DNA of 49,280 bases, from NCBI GenBank assembly GCA_964504335.1, contig CAZDET010000036.1, forward strand, positions 1-49,280, read 5' to 3'. A program made the translations under genes and the position numbers. The notes beneath the pieces are model-generated. The model saw only the letters and a program-made list of their open reading frames with translations, did not search any database and was not told the origin of the DNA. Below, piece after piece: positions 17,306 through 24,070 of the stretch (position 1 is its first letter; the number at the start of each line of letters is the position of its first letter). This stretch comes from CAZDET01 sp964504335. Lineage in GTDB: Bacteria > Bacteroidota > Bacteroidia > Chitinophagales > Saprospiraceae.

Positions 17306-18271
17306 CTACGGAATGCGGACAGGCCGTTCTACGGCTCCGGTTTCCAGGCCGGCAAAGAAGCGGATGAGGTCGTGATCGGCGGGCAGAACCATTTTCGGGG
17401 GGCGTGCCTCGGCCGGCACCGTACCATTTTGCAGGAAGGCAATCACTTGTCGGGTGAGCGTGCTACTCGCCAGATGATGCCCGACCTTGCGGGCAACCAA
17501 CAGCGAACTCCCCGGCCAGTAGGAGTGGTAGCGCTCTGCATTGCGAAAGTGGGTCACCGAATCTTCCGGATCGTGCACGATCAGCGCCTTCGTCCGATCG
17601 AGCCGGGCGGAGCGCCTGGCCAGGTCGAATTCCGTTAATTGACGCTCAATGCGTCCCTCCAACGTGGTGACCATACCGCGGAAGGCATACTCCGTCAAGC
17701 CCAATACGTATTGCAGGTGCTGGAAAATCCACGTAGCTCTGCTAAAGGAAGCCATCACTACCATGCGTTCGGGGTGGTACGGAGCGGGTAAGTCGGCCAG
17801 CGCTTCAATAGTGCTTCCGCCGCCGAAGGAATGAGCCAACACCGCCTTAGGCGGGCCAAATACCTCCAACAACCGGCGAATCAGGGCCGCATTTTCCGGA
17901 AGGGTAAGCAGGCCGGCATTCGCCTGGCCGTGTCCGGGTGGGTCGAAAGCAACCAGGCGATAACCAGCCTCCAGCAATTGGGGGGCGTAGTGCCGCCAAC
18001 GCCCGGCGTTGTAGCCCCAGCCATAGGCCATCAGGATATAGGGAGCCTGCGGATTGCCCCAATGATAGACCACTCCGCCGAAGTCGCGCAGGGTTTGCAA
18101 ATCGACAACCGCCTCATCGAGAAAGGCCCGCTCTTTGAGTCGAATTCGGGGTGGAGGAGGCGTGCAAAAAAGGCGATCCAACCGGCGCCCGGTCCAGCCG
18201 CGAGCTACAAGCGCGGTAATATTATACCACAGCCCGAGGGCGCGCAGTAACAATTTTTTAATGAGGGGCAT
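17306..18271 (-). CDS. alpha/beta hydrolase
   Basis: This 321-residue protein is read from the ATG at 18271, which overlaps the end of the TetR gene by 14 bp. The hydrolase core runs from about residue 62. The oxyanion region is YILMAYGWGYNAGRW and the second strand RLVAFDPPGHGQA. The nucleophile elbow AHSFGGGST places the catalytic Ser in G/A-x-S-x-G form. The late acid lies in LIVHDPEDSVTHF and the His in ARKVGHHLASS, so a full Ser-Asp-His triad can be proposed. The first 30 residues are hydrophobic and basic and may associate with the membrane. Substrate unknown. Overlap with the TetR gene indicates co-transcription and control by it. Confidence 0.87.
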   Translation of the reverse strand: MPLIKKLLLRALGLWYNITALVARGWTGRRLDRLFCTPPPPRIRLKERAFLDEAVVDLQTLRDFGGVVYHWGNPQAPYILMAYGWGYNAGRWRHYAPQLLEAGYRLVAFDPPGHGQANAGLLTLPENAALIRRLLEVFGPPKAVLAHSFGGGSTIEALADLPAPYHPERMVVMASFSRATWIFQHLQYVLGLTEYAFRGMVTTLEGRIERQLTEFDLARRSARLDRTKALIVHDPEDSVTHFRNAERYHSYWPGSSLLVARKVGHHLASSTLTRQVIAFLQNGTVPAEARPPKMVLPADHDLIRFFAGLETGAVERPVRIP

Positions 18272-18830
18272 ATCGGAGTGTTTTGAGGCGATCAAGGGCG
18301 CGGTGGACCATCCCTTCCAGATGGGCCGCATCGCGGGATAATTTATAAAGCGTAACGGCCCCCTGGTATTCGATCAAAATGAGGTAGGCGCATTCGGCGG
18401 CTGCGTCGGCGGGCATTACTTCCGAAAGCAGGCGTTGCAGCGTTTCCCGCCAGCGGGTGAAAAATTGCGTGATCTGCTCGTTGAAGGTGCCTTCCTGACT
18501 GGTTTCGACCACCGTATTTCCGAAAAAACAGCCGCGGCCGTCGATCTTTGCCAGTCGATTCTGGCGGCGGAGCATTTTTTCCAGTCGCTGCTCAATCGGA
18601 AGATCCTCACCTGCCACATCCAGCACGTAGGCCTGATAGCGCTTTTCGGCAAAATCCATAACTGCCCGCATGAGTCCTTCCTTCGATTGGAAGTGGTGCA
18701 GCAGGCCCGCTTTCCCCAGGCCCACTTCCCTGGCCAGGTCACTTATCGAAGTGTGGTAATAGCCGTTGCGATGCAGTACGAACCAGCATTTTTCAAGGAT
18801 TTCCTCTTTGGGCATTTTTGTTGCGGGCAT
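18258..18830 (-). CDS. TetR/AcrR-family transcriptional regulator
   Basis: This 190-residue protein has the usual TetR length. The N-terminal helix-turn-helix is NGYYHTSISDLAREVGLGKA followed by GLLHHFQSKEGLMRAVMDF (residues about 22-60). The C-terminal ligand domain is helical, and its sequence (GRGCFFGNTVVE) resembles the TetR_C group seen in AcuR- or QacR-like repressors. It overlaps the hydrolase gene downstream, and an inverted repeat lies 3 bp before its start codon. I infer autorepression of a two-gene operon, with the hydrolase acting on or near the inducer. Confidence 0.9.
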   Translation of the reverse strand: MPATKMPKEEILEKCWFVLHRNGYYHTSISDLAREVGLGKAGLLHHFQSKEGLMRAVMDFAEKRYQAYVLDVAGEDLPIEQRLEKMLRRQNRLAKIDGRGCFFGNTVVETSQEGTFNEQITQFFTRWRETLQRLLSEVMPADAAAECAYLILIEYQGAVTLYKLSRDAAHLEGMVHRALDRLKTLRYAPH

Positions 18831-18832
18831 AC

Positions 18833-18854
18833 TTACCGACCGTTTGGTCAGTAA
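18833..18854. promoter_or_regulatory. TetR operator candidate (inverted repeat)
   Basis: TTACCGACC (18833-18841) and GGTCAGTAA (18846-18854) form 9-bp arms with one mismatch around GTTT. Operators with ACCGACC/GGTCGGT arms are common for TetR-family repressors. The site is 3 bp upstream of the tetR start and 58 bp upstream of the divergent sigma gene. Confidence 0.7.
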
Positions 18855-18873
18855 AATACAAAAAATACGACAC

Positions 18874-18902
18874 GCAACCCTTTTCCCCTCTCCTGGCGTA
18901 GG
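18874..18902 (+). promoter_or_regulatory. ECF-type promoter candidate for the second sigma operon
   Basis: GCAACC (18874-18879), a C/T-rich 17-nt spacer, and CGTAGG (18897-18902), 10 bp before the start codon of the sigma gene. It matches the element before the first sigma gene (GCAACC at 1153). If this promoter is real, the leader is very short, or the start lies further downstream. Confidence 0.5.
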
Positions 18903-18911
18903 GACATACTA

Positions 18912-19469
18912 ATGGATGCCAGCCGAATCAATCTCCAACTCGTCATTGAAGGGTGCCGCCAGGGAAATGCCCAGAGCCAGCGAAAGCTGTACGAATATTT
19001 CTATGGCTATGGCATGAGCATCTGTTTGCGTTATGCAAAAAACGAAAGGCAGGCGGAGGAAATCCTGCAGGACGGATTTTTGAATGCCTTTCGCAACCTG
19101 GATCGATACGATCCGGATTATCCGTTCAAATATTGGTTAAGGCGCATATTGATCAATGCGGCTATTGACTATTTCCGGAAGTATCGACGGTATCACCAAT
19201 TATTCGTCTCGGCGGCAATCGATGAGCAGGAGGTGAATGACCACACCGAATTTCCGGGATTCGAAAATGACGAGCGGGCCCTACCCATTCTACAGAAACT
19301 GCCTCCGGCCTATCGCATGGTATTCAACTTGTATGTAATGGAGGGCTACAAGCACCACGAGATTGCTGAGGCATTGGGAATCAGCGTAGGAACTTCCAAG
19401 TCGAATCTGGCCCGGGCGAAAGCCAAATTGCGCAAGTGGCTAACGAACAAGAAAAAAACGGCGAACTAG
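18912..19469 (+). CDS. RNA polymerase sigma-70 factor, ECF subfamily (second copy)
   Basis: This 185-residue protein is a clear paralogue of the sigma factor at 1222-1782. Region 2 includes AEEILQDGFLNAFRNLDRYD and YWLRRILINAAIDYFRKYRR. Region 4 holds LPPAYRMVFNLYVMEGYKHH and the helix-turn-helix EIAEALGISVGTSKSNLARA. It would redirect RNA polymerase to promoters probably of the GCAACC/CGT type seen before both sigma genes. Its partner gene starts 2 nt after its stop. The TetR operon is divergent. Confidence 0.93.
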   Translation: MDASRINLQLVIEGCRQGNAQSQRKLYEYFYGYGMSICLRYAKNERQAEEILQDGFLNAFRNLDRYDPDYPFKYWLRRILINAAIDYFRKYRRYHQLFVSAAIDEQEVNDHTEFPGFENDERALPILQKLPPAYRMVFNLYVMEGYKHHEIAEALGISVGTSKSNLARAKAKLRKWLTNKKKTAN

Positions 19470-19471
19470 TC

Positions 19472-20647
19472 ATGGATGATTTATTTGAGGCGATGCGGCA
19501 AAATCTGGACGGGGAAACGCCGCCGGCATTTCGGGAAGAAAGCTGGCAGCGCCTGGAAAAGCGACTTCGCGCTCAGCCTCGGTCCGGGGCCTTTCCGAGG
19601 TGGCTGATGTTTCTGCCGCTGCTGCTTTTATTAGGGGCCACCGGGTGGTTATTTGTACAGTGGCAATTGGAAAAGCAGGCCAATACCCTGCGGCGGCAGA
19701 TCGTCCATATTCAGACAGATACCATTTACCATTCGAGGGTGATCTACCAAACCGATACCGTTTATCGGATGCCGCCGACTAGCGGACGAATTAGACCTCT
19801 ACTCCCGCCAGTGGACGCCTGGACGAGAAGGGGCCTGGCCTTAACACCAGATAGAACGCCACTGGAGGAACCGCTCGATTTGGCACACGCAAAGGCCCCG
19901 CCAATGGAAGCCGAAAAAGATCGGACTTATCCCCCGGTGCAACAGCTGATTGATTCATCAACGTATCTCATTCATCCACTGGTCTTCGAAGCGGACATTC
20001 AGATGCCGGAAAAAACGTCTCTCTCTCTGCCCGAACGACTGGTGGAGGCCGTACGCCCAAAGGCTTACCTGGCCGGCATAAACGGAGGGTTCCGGTATCC
20101 CCTCGACCGAGACATTGCCGATCAATCCGGCTTCAGCACTCAAGCTCAGCTGCGGGTGATCCTGTCCGAACGCGTTTCGGCCTGGGCGGAAGCCGGCTAT
20201 GCCGCAATTCAGTATCAAACCGATACTCCCGAACGCTTTCCGGGGCTTCCACCGATAATGCCCCCGCGCGACCAACTCGTATTTCGCGAGGCGAAGATAC
20301 AGCAGCAATTCGGTCAGGTGGGGCTCGGCCTTCGCTATGATCTACCCTCCGCACTAGGCTGGACGTCTTACATCGGCCTGGGCTACGGGTGGTTAAAACC
20401 AGTGGGGGGCGAAGCCGTCTACGAATTTGAGGAGGACGATTCTGGCTTAGAGTTTTTGGTAGAGCGAGGATTGGAGAGTCAGCCCGCGATACGCCATCAA
20501 TTGCTTGGGCGGATTGGTTTTCACTATCCCTTCGGAAACAGGTGGCACTGGCAGGCAGAGGTCGCCTATCGGCGAAATGTATCCGGCTATCGCGCTGGGC
20601 TCAAGGGAGCAATAGGCATTCAAGCCGGCTTTTTTTATCAACTGTAG
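19472..20647 (+). CDS. membrane-anchored sigma partner with barrel-like C-terminus (second copy)
   Basis: This 391-residue protein is read from the ATG at 19472, 2 nt after the sigma stop; an upstream in-frame ATG at 19436 would overlap the sigma gene by 34 bp. Residues 1-42 are cytoplasmic and charged, and 43-63 form one transmembrane helix (WLMFLPLLLLLGATGWLFVQ). A heptad-like stretch with repeated QTDT (IVHIQTDTIYHSRVIYQTDT) follows. From about 190 the chain alternates as beta strands (AYLAGINGGFRYPL) and ends GIQAGFFYQL with an aromatic-rich terminus. The architecture matches the protein at 1775-3091. An anti-sigma role is inferred from position only. The barrel-like part may instead be a periplasmic beta domain. 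Confidence 0.7.
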   Translation: MDDLFEAMRQNLDGETPPAFREESWQRLEKRLRAQPRSGAFPRWLMFLPLLLLLGATGWLFVQWQLEKQANTLRRQIVHIQTDTIYHSRVIYQTDTVYRMPPTSGRIRPLLPPVDAWTRRGLALTPDRTPLEEPLDLAHAKAPPMEAEKDRTYPPVQQLIDSSTYLIHPLVFEADIQMPEKTSLSLPERLVEAVRPKAYLAGINGGFRYPLDRDIADQSGFSTQAQLRVILSERVSAWAEAGYAAIQYQTDTPERFPGLPPIMPPRDQLVFREAKIQQQFGQVGLGLRYDLPSALGWTSYIGLGYGWLKPVGGEAVYEFEEDDSGLEFLVERGLESQPAIRHQLLGRIGFHYPFGNRWHWQAEVAYRRNVSGYRAGLKGAIGIQAGFFYQL

Positions 20648-20655
20648 CAACCGAC

Positions 20656-20684
20656 GCAACCTATCTGCCGGCTACCGTCGTAAG
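20656..20684 (+). promoter_or_regulatory. third GCAACC/CGT promoter candidate
   Basis: GCAACC (20656-20661), 17 nt, then CGTAAG (20679-20684), 35 bp before the start of the small acidic lipoprotein gene. Spacing and boxes equal those at 18874, which suggests that this gene is a direct target of the sigma factor as well as lying downstream in the operon. Confidence 0.5.
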
Positions 20685-20718
20685 GGCAACGGATTGTTAA
20701 TTCCATAAATTAACTGAT

Positions 20719-21021
20719 ATGAGACAAGTATTTTTACTTACCCTCCTCTTTATGGGGGTTGGAATCTTCAGCGGTTGCGAGGATAGTTTTCTCGGGGACT
20801 GGTTCGAAGGTGATGACGACGAGGAAATTTCCGTTCAGGAGCTACCTCCCGCAGCGCTGGCCTACATCGAAGAAAACTACCCAAATTCCAGCATCGAAGA
20901 AGCCGAACGGGAAGAGGAAGATGGTCAAATCATCTACGAAGTCGAGCTGGATACGGGCGAAGAACTGATCTTCGACGCCGGCGGCAACTTCCTCGGCATG
21001 GAGGAAGACGACGATGACTAG
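20719..21021 (+). CDS. small acidic lipoprotein with PepSY-like domain
   Basis: This 100-residue protein starts with a lipoprotein signal peptide, lipobox FSGC (Cys 20). The rest resembles the short PepSY-like domain (LPPAALAYIEENYPNSSIEE ... EVELDTGEELIFDAGGNFL) found in small Bacteroidota lipoproteins. It is very acidic, with Asp/Glu runs after the lipobox and at the C-terminus (GMEEDDDD). It is likely anchored in the outer or inner membrane on the periplasmic side; a cation-binding or protease-inhibiting role is only a guess. It follows the sigma partner by 71 bp and has its own promoter candidate. A strong terminator follows. Confidence 0.8.
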   Translation: MRQVFLLTLLFMGVGIFSGCEDSFLGDWFEGDDDEEISVQELPPAALAYIEENYPNSSIEEAEREEEDGQIIYEVELDTGEELIFDAGGNFLGMEEDDDD

Positions 21022-21029
21022 TTGCCGTT

Positions 21030-21059
21030 GTGAAGGATGAAGAGTACTTCATCCTTCAC
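21030..21059. terminator. perfect 13-bp bidirectional terminator hairpin
   Basis: GTGAAGGATGAAG (21030-21042) and CTTCATCCTTCAC (21047-21059) pair perfectly around AGTA. The hairpin sits between convergent stops at 21021 and 21075 and can serve both genes. Confidence 0.85.
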
Positions 21060-21074
21060 ACTCCACACCTACAC

Positions 21075-22154
21075 CTAGTATTTTATCGTACTAACGATAT
21101 ACTCCAACGCCTGCACCTTATCGCGCTTTTCCTCACCCGGCGCGTGTACGAAGGCATCCACGAAGAGTAAATCCGTTTTGTTTGGATCGTAGATGAGGTA
21201 GCTGACGAAGGGGCCGCCTACAAAATCGTTTTCGATTTCCCAGATGCCGCGGGCTTCCAGGGCGTAATCGCCGTTGATGGTGGTCTGCTCGGCAATCATG
21301 GGGAGATCCTCATCATTGACACGCATGTAGGTATTGGGAATGGTGGTGCTGACGTAGTTGCCCAGGCTGTCGCGAATATCGATGATGTGCTCCTTGCTTA
21401 GTTGTTTTTCGCTTCTGTAGGGAATGCGGCTGAGGAAGATGTTGTTGCTCCCGTAAGGCGTGTCTTCACGCAGCCAAACGATGGTGGTATCTTCGAGTGG
21501 TGCCAGGAAGAATTCCTTTGGAATACGCATTTCCACTCCGACGATTTGCTGGACGGTATCCATCAAGTCTCGGTTCATGCCGCTGAAGAAGGTCGTAGCA
21601 TCGATGCTTTTTCGATCGAATTCCTGCACGCGGGCGGCTACGGCCGGGAAGCTATTCACGACGCCTGCGAGCAGTTCCTCGCGGGTATTGCCATAAATGT
21701 AGATGAGTTGCTGGCCTTTTGCCCACTTGTTGCGACCGATCGTGGTGCCGTATCCCTTTTGCATGGCCTCCTGGAGCTTGCTGTCGCTGATATCTTCGCG
21801 CACCATTTTAGTGGTGGGGGAAGTATTATCCGACAAATCGGCCAGGATCAGGTAGTTGCGTAGCTCCCGCATGGCGGGCATCGCTTTCATTTGTTGTGGC
21901 TGGAGATGCCGGACGTCGAAGATCGGCTCGGGTTGCGGCATGATGGGGTAGGCCGACGCATAGTAAAAATCCACGGAATCTCCGATCCGGTCATTCCAAA
22001 TGGTGCTGTCGGAAATGACATTCAGTTGATTAATCGGACCGTAGGCGGTCGGTACCGGAGCGAGGCTGCTTTGCACTTCGCCGGAGCAGTTGGCCAGGAG
22101 CAACAGCACACTCACGGACATATAGAGGATGGTCTTCCAGGAAGACAATTTCAT
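21075..22154 (-). CDS. DUF4837-like lipoprotein
   Basis: This 359-residue protein has a signal peptide with lipobox LLANC (Cys near residue 23), so it is lipid-anchored. The body matches a Bacteroidota-specific family I recall as DUF4837: GPINQLNVISDSTIWNDRIG near the N-terminus, YIYGNTREELLAGVVN in the middle and FVGGPFVSYLIYDPNKTDLL near the end. Function is unknown. It lies downstream of moxR on the same strand (99 bp gap), possibly in one transcript, and ends at the shared terminator. Confidence 0.85.
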   Translation of the reverse strand: MKLSSWKTILYMSVSVLLLLANCSGEVQSSLAPVPTAYGPINQLNVISDSTIWNDRIGDSVDFYYASAYPIMPQPEPIFDVRHLQPQQMKAMPAMRELRNYLILADLSDNTSPTTKMVREDISDSKLQEAMQKGYGTTIGRNKWAKGQQLIYIYGNTREELLAGVVNSFPAVAARVQEFDRKSIDATTFFSGMNRDLMDTVQQIVGVEMRIPKEFFLAPLEDTTIVWLREDTPYGSNNIFLSRIPYRSEKQLSKEHIIDIRDSLGNYVSTTIPNTYMRVNDEDLPMIAEQTTINGDYALEARGIWEIENDFVGGPFVSYLIYDPNKTDLLFVDAFVHAPGEEKRDKVQALEYIVSTIKY

Positions 22155-22253
22155 CGGTTGCGATTTAATTGATACACAGAAAGGTAATGCTTCCTTTCCA
22201 ACAGATGAAATCCGGCGGAGTTTTGGTGGAGCCCCCGGGCAGTCCCGTTCGTA

Positions 22254-23225
22254 CTAGAACAGGCTTTCGATCACCATTTCTTCGCTCACGCCTTCGGCTT
22301 CGGCCTTGTAGTTGCGTACGATGCGGTGGCGCAGCACGTATTTGGCAATGGCTTGTACGTCTTCGCGGTCGGGGGAATACTTGCCGCGGATGGCGGCGTG
22401 GCACTTGGCACCCAGCACCAGGTATTGCGAGGCCCGTGGGCCGGCTCCCCAGCTGATGTATTCATTGACTTTTGCGGAAGCGCGTTCCGTTTGCGGGCGG
22501 GTTTGGGAGGCCAGGGATACGGCGTATTCCAACACGTTGTCCGCAACCGGAATTTTCCGGATGACCTGCTGAAAGTTCATGATGTCTTCCGCCGAGAGCA
22601 CGTGCTGAAGCTCGTATTTCTGGATGCCCGTCGTGCCTCGCACAACGGCAATTTCCTCTTCGTAACGTGGATAGTCGAGCGGTATGTTGAACATGAAGCG
22701 GTCGAGCTGAGCCTCGGGCAGGGGATAGGTCCCTTCTTGCTCGATCGGGTTTTGGGTCGCCAGTACAAAGAACGGCCGTGGGAGCTTATGCTGCACTCCG
22801 CTGACGGTTACCGCTCGTTCCTGCATGGCTTCCAGGAGGGCGGCCTGGGTTTTGGGAGGCGTCCGGTTGATCTCGTCGGCTAATACGATATTGGAAAATA
22901 ACGGGCCGCGGTTGAACTTGAATTGGCGATCGTCGGCCAAAATTTCGGAGCCCGTGATGTCGCTCGGCATGAGGTCGGGAGTAAACTGGATGCGCTTAAA
23001 ATCCAGCTCCAGCACCTCAGCGATGGTACTCACGAGTAGTGTCTTGGCGAGCCCGGGAACCCCCACCAGCAGCGAGTGGCCATTCGCAAAAAGAGAAATG
23101 ATAACGGCCTGAATGACTTCGTCCTGACCAATAATCACTTTACCAATCTCGGCTTTCAGTTGCTGATACGATTGAGCGAGGGCGTCTACTGCTTCAACGT
23201 CGGATTGTATTTGGGTATTTGCCAT
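22254..23225 (-). CDS. MoxR-family AAA+ ATPase
   Basis: This 323-residue protein is the standard MoxR length. It has Walker A VGVPGLAKTL (about residue 58), Walker B IVLADEINRTPPKTQAALLE and sensor 1 FFVLATQNPIEQEGTYPLPE. The C-terminal lid domain contains SWGAGPRASQYLVLGAK. MoxR ATPases act as chaperones for von Willebrand-domain partners or metal-cofactor insertion and usually sit beside DUF58 and VWA genes. Here those partners are absent on both sides, so the operon is split. A weak GCAACC/CGT element lies 35 bp upstream of the start. Confidence 0.93.
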   Translation of the reverse strand: MANTQIQSDVEAVDALAQSYQQLKAEIGKVIIGQDEVIQAVIISLFANGHSLLVGVPGLAKTLLVSTIAEVLELDFKRIQFTPDLMPSDITGSEILADDRQFKFNRGPLFSNIVLADEINRTPPKTQAALLEAMQERAVTVSGVQHKLPRPFFVLATQNPIEQEGTYPLPEAQLDRFMFNIPLDYPRYEEEIAVVRGTTGIQKYELQHVLSAEDIMNFQQVIRKIPVADNVLEYAVSLASQTRPQTERASAKVNEYISWGAGPRASQYLVLGAKCHAAIRGKYSPDREDVQAIAKYVLRHRIVRNYKAEAEGVSEEMVIESLF

Positions 23226-23259
23226 GCAGTGGATGGATATTTAACAGTTGATAACACTA

Positions 23260-23286
23260 AGAACGAACGGAGGGGGGTTAGGTTGC
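23260..23286 (-). promoter_or_regulatory. weak fourth GCAACC/CGT promoter candidate, before moxR
   Basis: On the minus strand GCAACC (23286-23281), a C-rich 15-nt spacer and CGTTCT (23265-23260). The C-rich spacer resembles that before the first sigma gene, but the spacing is 1-2 nt shorter, so the match is doubtful. Confidence 0.25.
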
Positions 23287-23295
23287 ATTGTCTTG

Positions 23296-23362
23296 ATGTG
23301 CTGATCTGTCAATGTGCTAATGGGTCAATAGGCTAATCAGCCGATTAGCCGGCACATCGACA
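23296..23362. repeat. degenerate GTGCTAATG-like repeats with hairpin
   Basis: Between moxR and the dipeptidase gene are imperfect units such as GATGTGCTGAT, AATGTGCTAAT and ATAGGCTAAT. They are followed by the perfect 7-bp hairpin GGCTAAT-CAGCCG-ATTAGCC (23331-23350) and an inverted GCACATCGACATC. The hairpin may terminate dipeptidase-region transcripts or be part of a short dispersed repeat. Confidence 0.45.
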
Positions 23363-24061
23363 TCAATAACATTGCCACAAATAATCACTCAGGGGCGGTC
23401 GGGTCATGTTGAAATTGAAGTGCCACCACTCCGTGCGGATCGGCAAGAAGTTTTGTTGCTGAAGGGTTTCGGAGAGGAGCCGGCGGTTGGCGAGCACCTC
23501 CTCGGGTAAGTCGGTGTAGCCGGGATAGGCGCGGGGGCCAAAGAAATCGTACGGGGTCCCCATGTCCAACTCGGTGCCGGTACTATCGACGAGGGTGAGA
23601 TCGATCGCGGCGCCGCGGTTGTGCGCCGAACCGCGGTCGGGATTGGCTACGTAGCGTGGGTCCGGCATTTTTTCCCACAATTTGTACTGGATGGGGCGAG
23701 GGCGGTAGCAATCGTAGAGTTTTAGCCCGAAGCCCTGTGTGCGCAATTGTTGGTGAGCAGCCACCAGCGCGCGGGCTACCCGGGGGCGCAGCAAACAACG
23801 GCCGCATTCGTACATAGCTTCACCCACGAAATTACTGTCGGTCGCGTACCGCAAATCCAGAAGTATGGTGGAGTCGAGTCGAATTACCTCTGCCCATTCG
23901 GTCGTATCGAAATCGATGGGAGGGAGCGTAGGAAAAGGCGAAAGGGTGTCACTGACCGGTTGTTCGACGGCCACCGTGAAATGAGAAATCGGGGGCGGTT
24001 TACTCGGAGGAGCCGATTGGCAGCCAACCACTAAAAGGGCAAAAAGAAGAGACCAGCGCAT
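23363..24061 (-). CDS. D-alanyl-D-alanine dipeptidase (VanX/DdpX type) lipoprotein
   Basis: This 232-residue protein has a lipoprotein signal (LLVVGC, Cys 14) followed by a Pro-rich linker. The M15-type zinc site is intact: SAHNRGAAIDL supplies the His and Asp ligands and EWWHF the catalytic Glu and third His. The upstream YDCYRPRPIQYKLWEKMPDP also matches VanX-type enzymes. It would cleave D-Ala-D-Ala released from peptidoglycan in the periplasm, for recycling; resistance is not implied without vanHA-type partners. Its start codon is only 9 bp from the divergent glycosyltransferase frame. Confidence 0.9.
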   Translation of the reverse strand: MRWSLLFALLVVGCQSAPPSKPPPISHFTVAVEQPVSDTLSPFPTLPPIDFDTTEWAEVIRLDSTILLDLRYATDSNFVGEAMYECGRCLLRPRVARALVAAHQQLRTQGFGLKLYDCYRPRPIQYKLWEKMPDPRYVANPDRGSAHNRGAAIDLTLVDSTGTELDMGTPYDFFGPRAYPGYTDLPEEVLANRRLLSETLQQQNFLPIRTEWWHFNFNMTRPPLSDYLWQCY

Positions 24062-24070
24062 GGGGGAATA

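Noticed and set aside
23296..23362. CRISPR-like array in the GTGCTAATG units
   Set aside because: Units are 10-14 bp, imperfect and without regular spacers.
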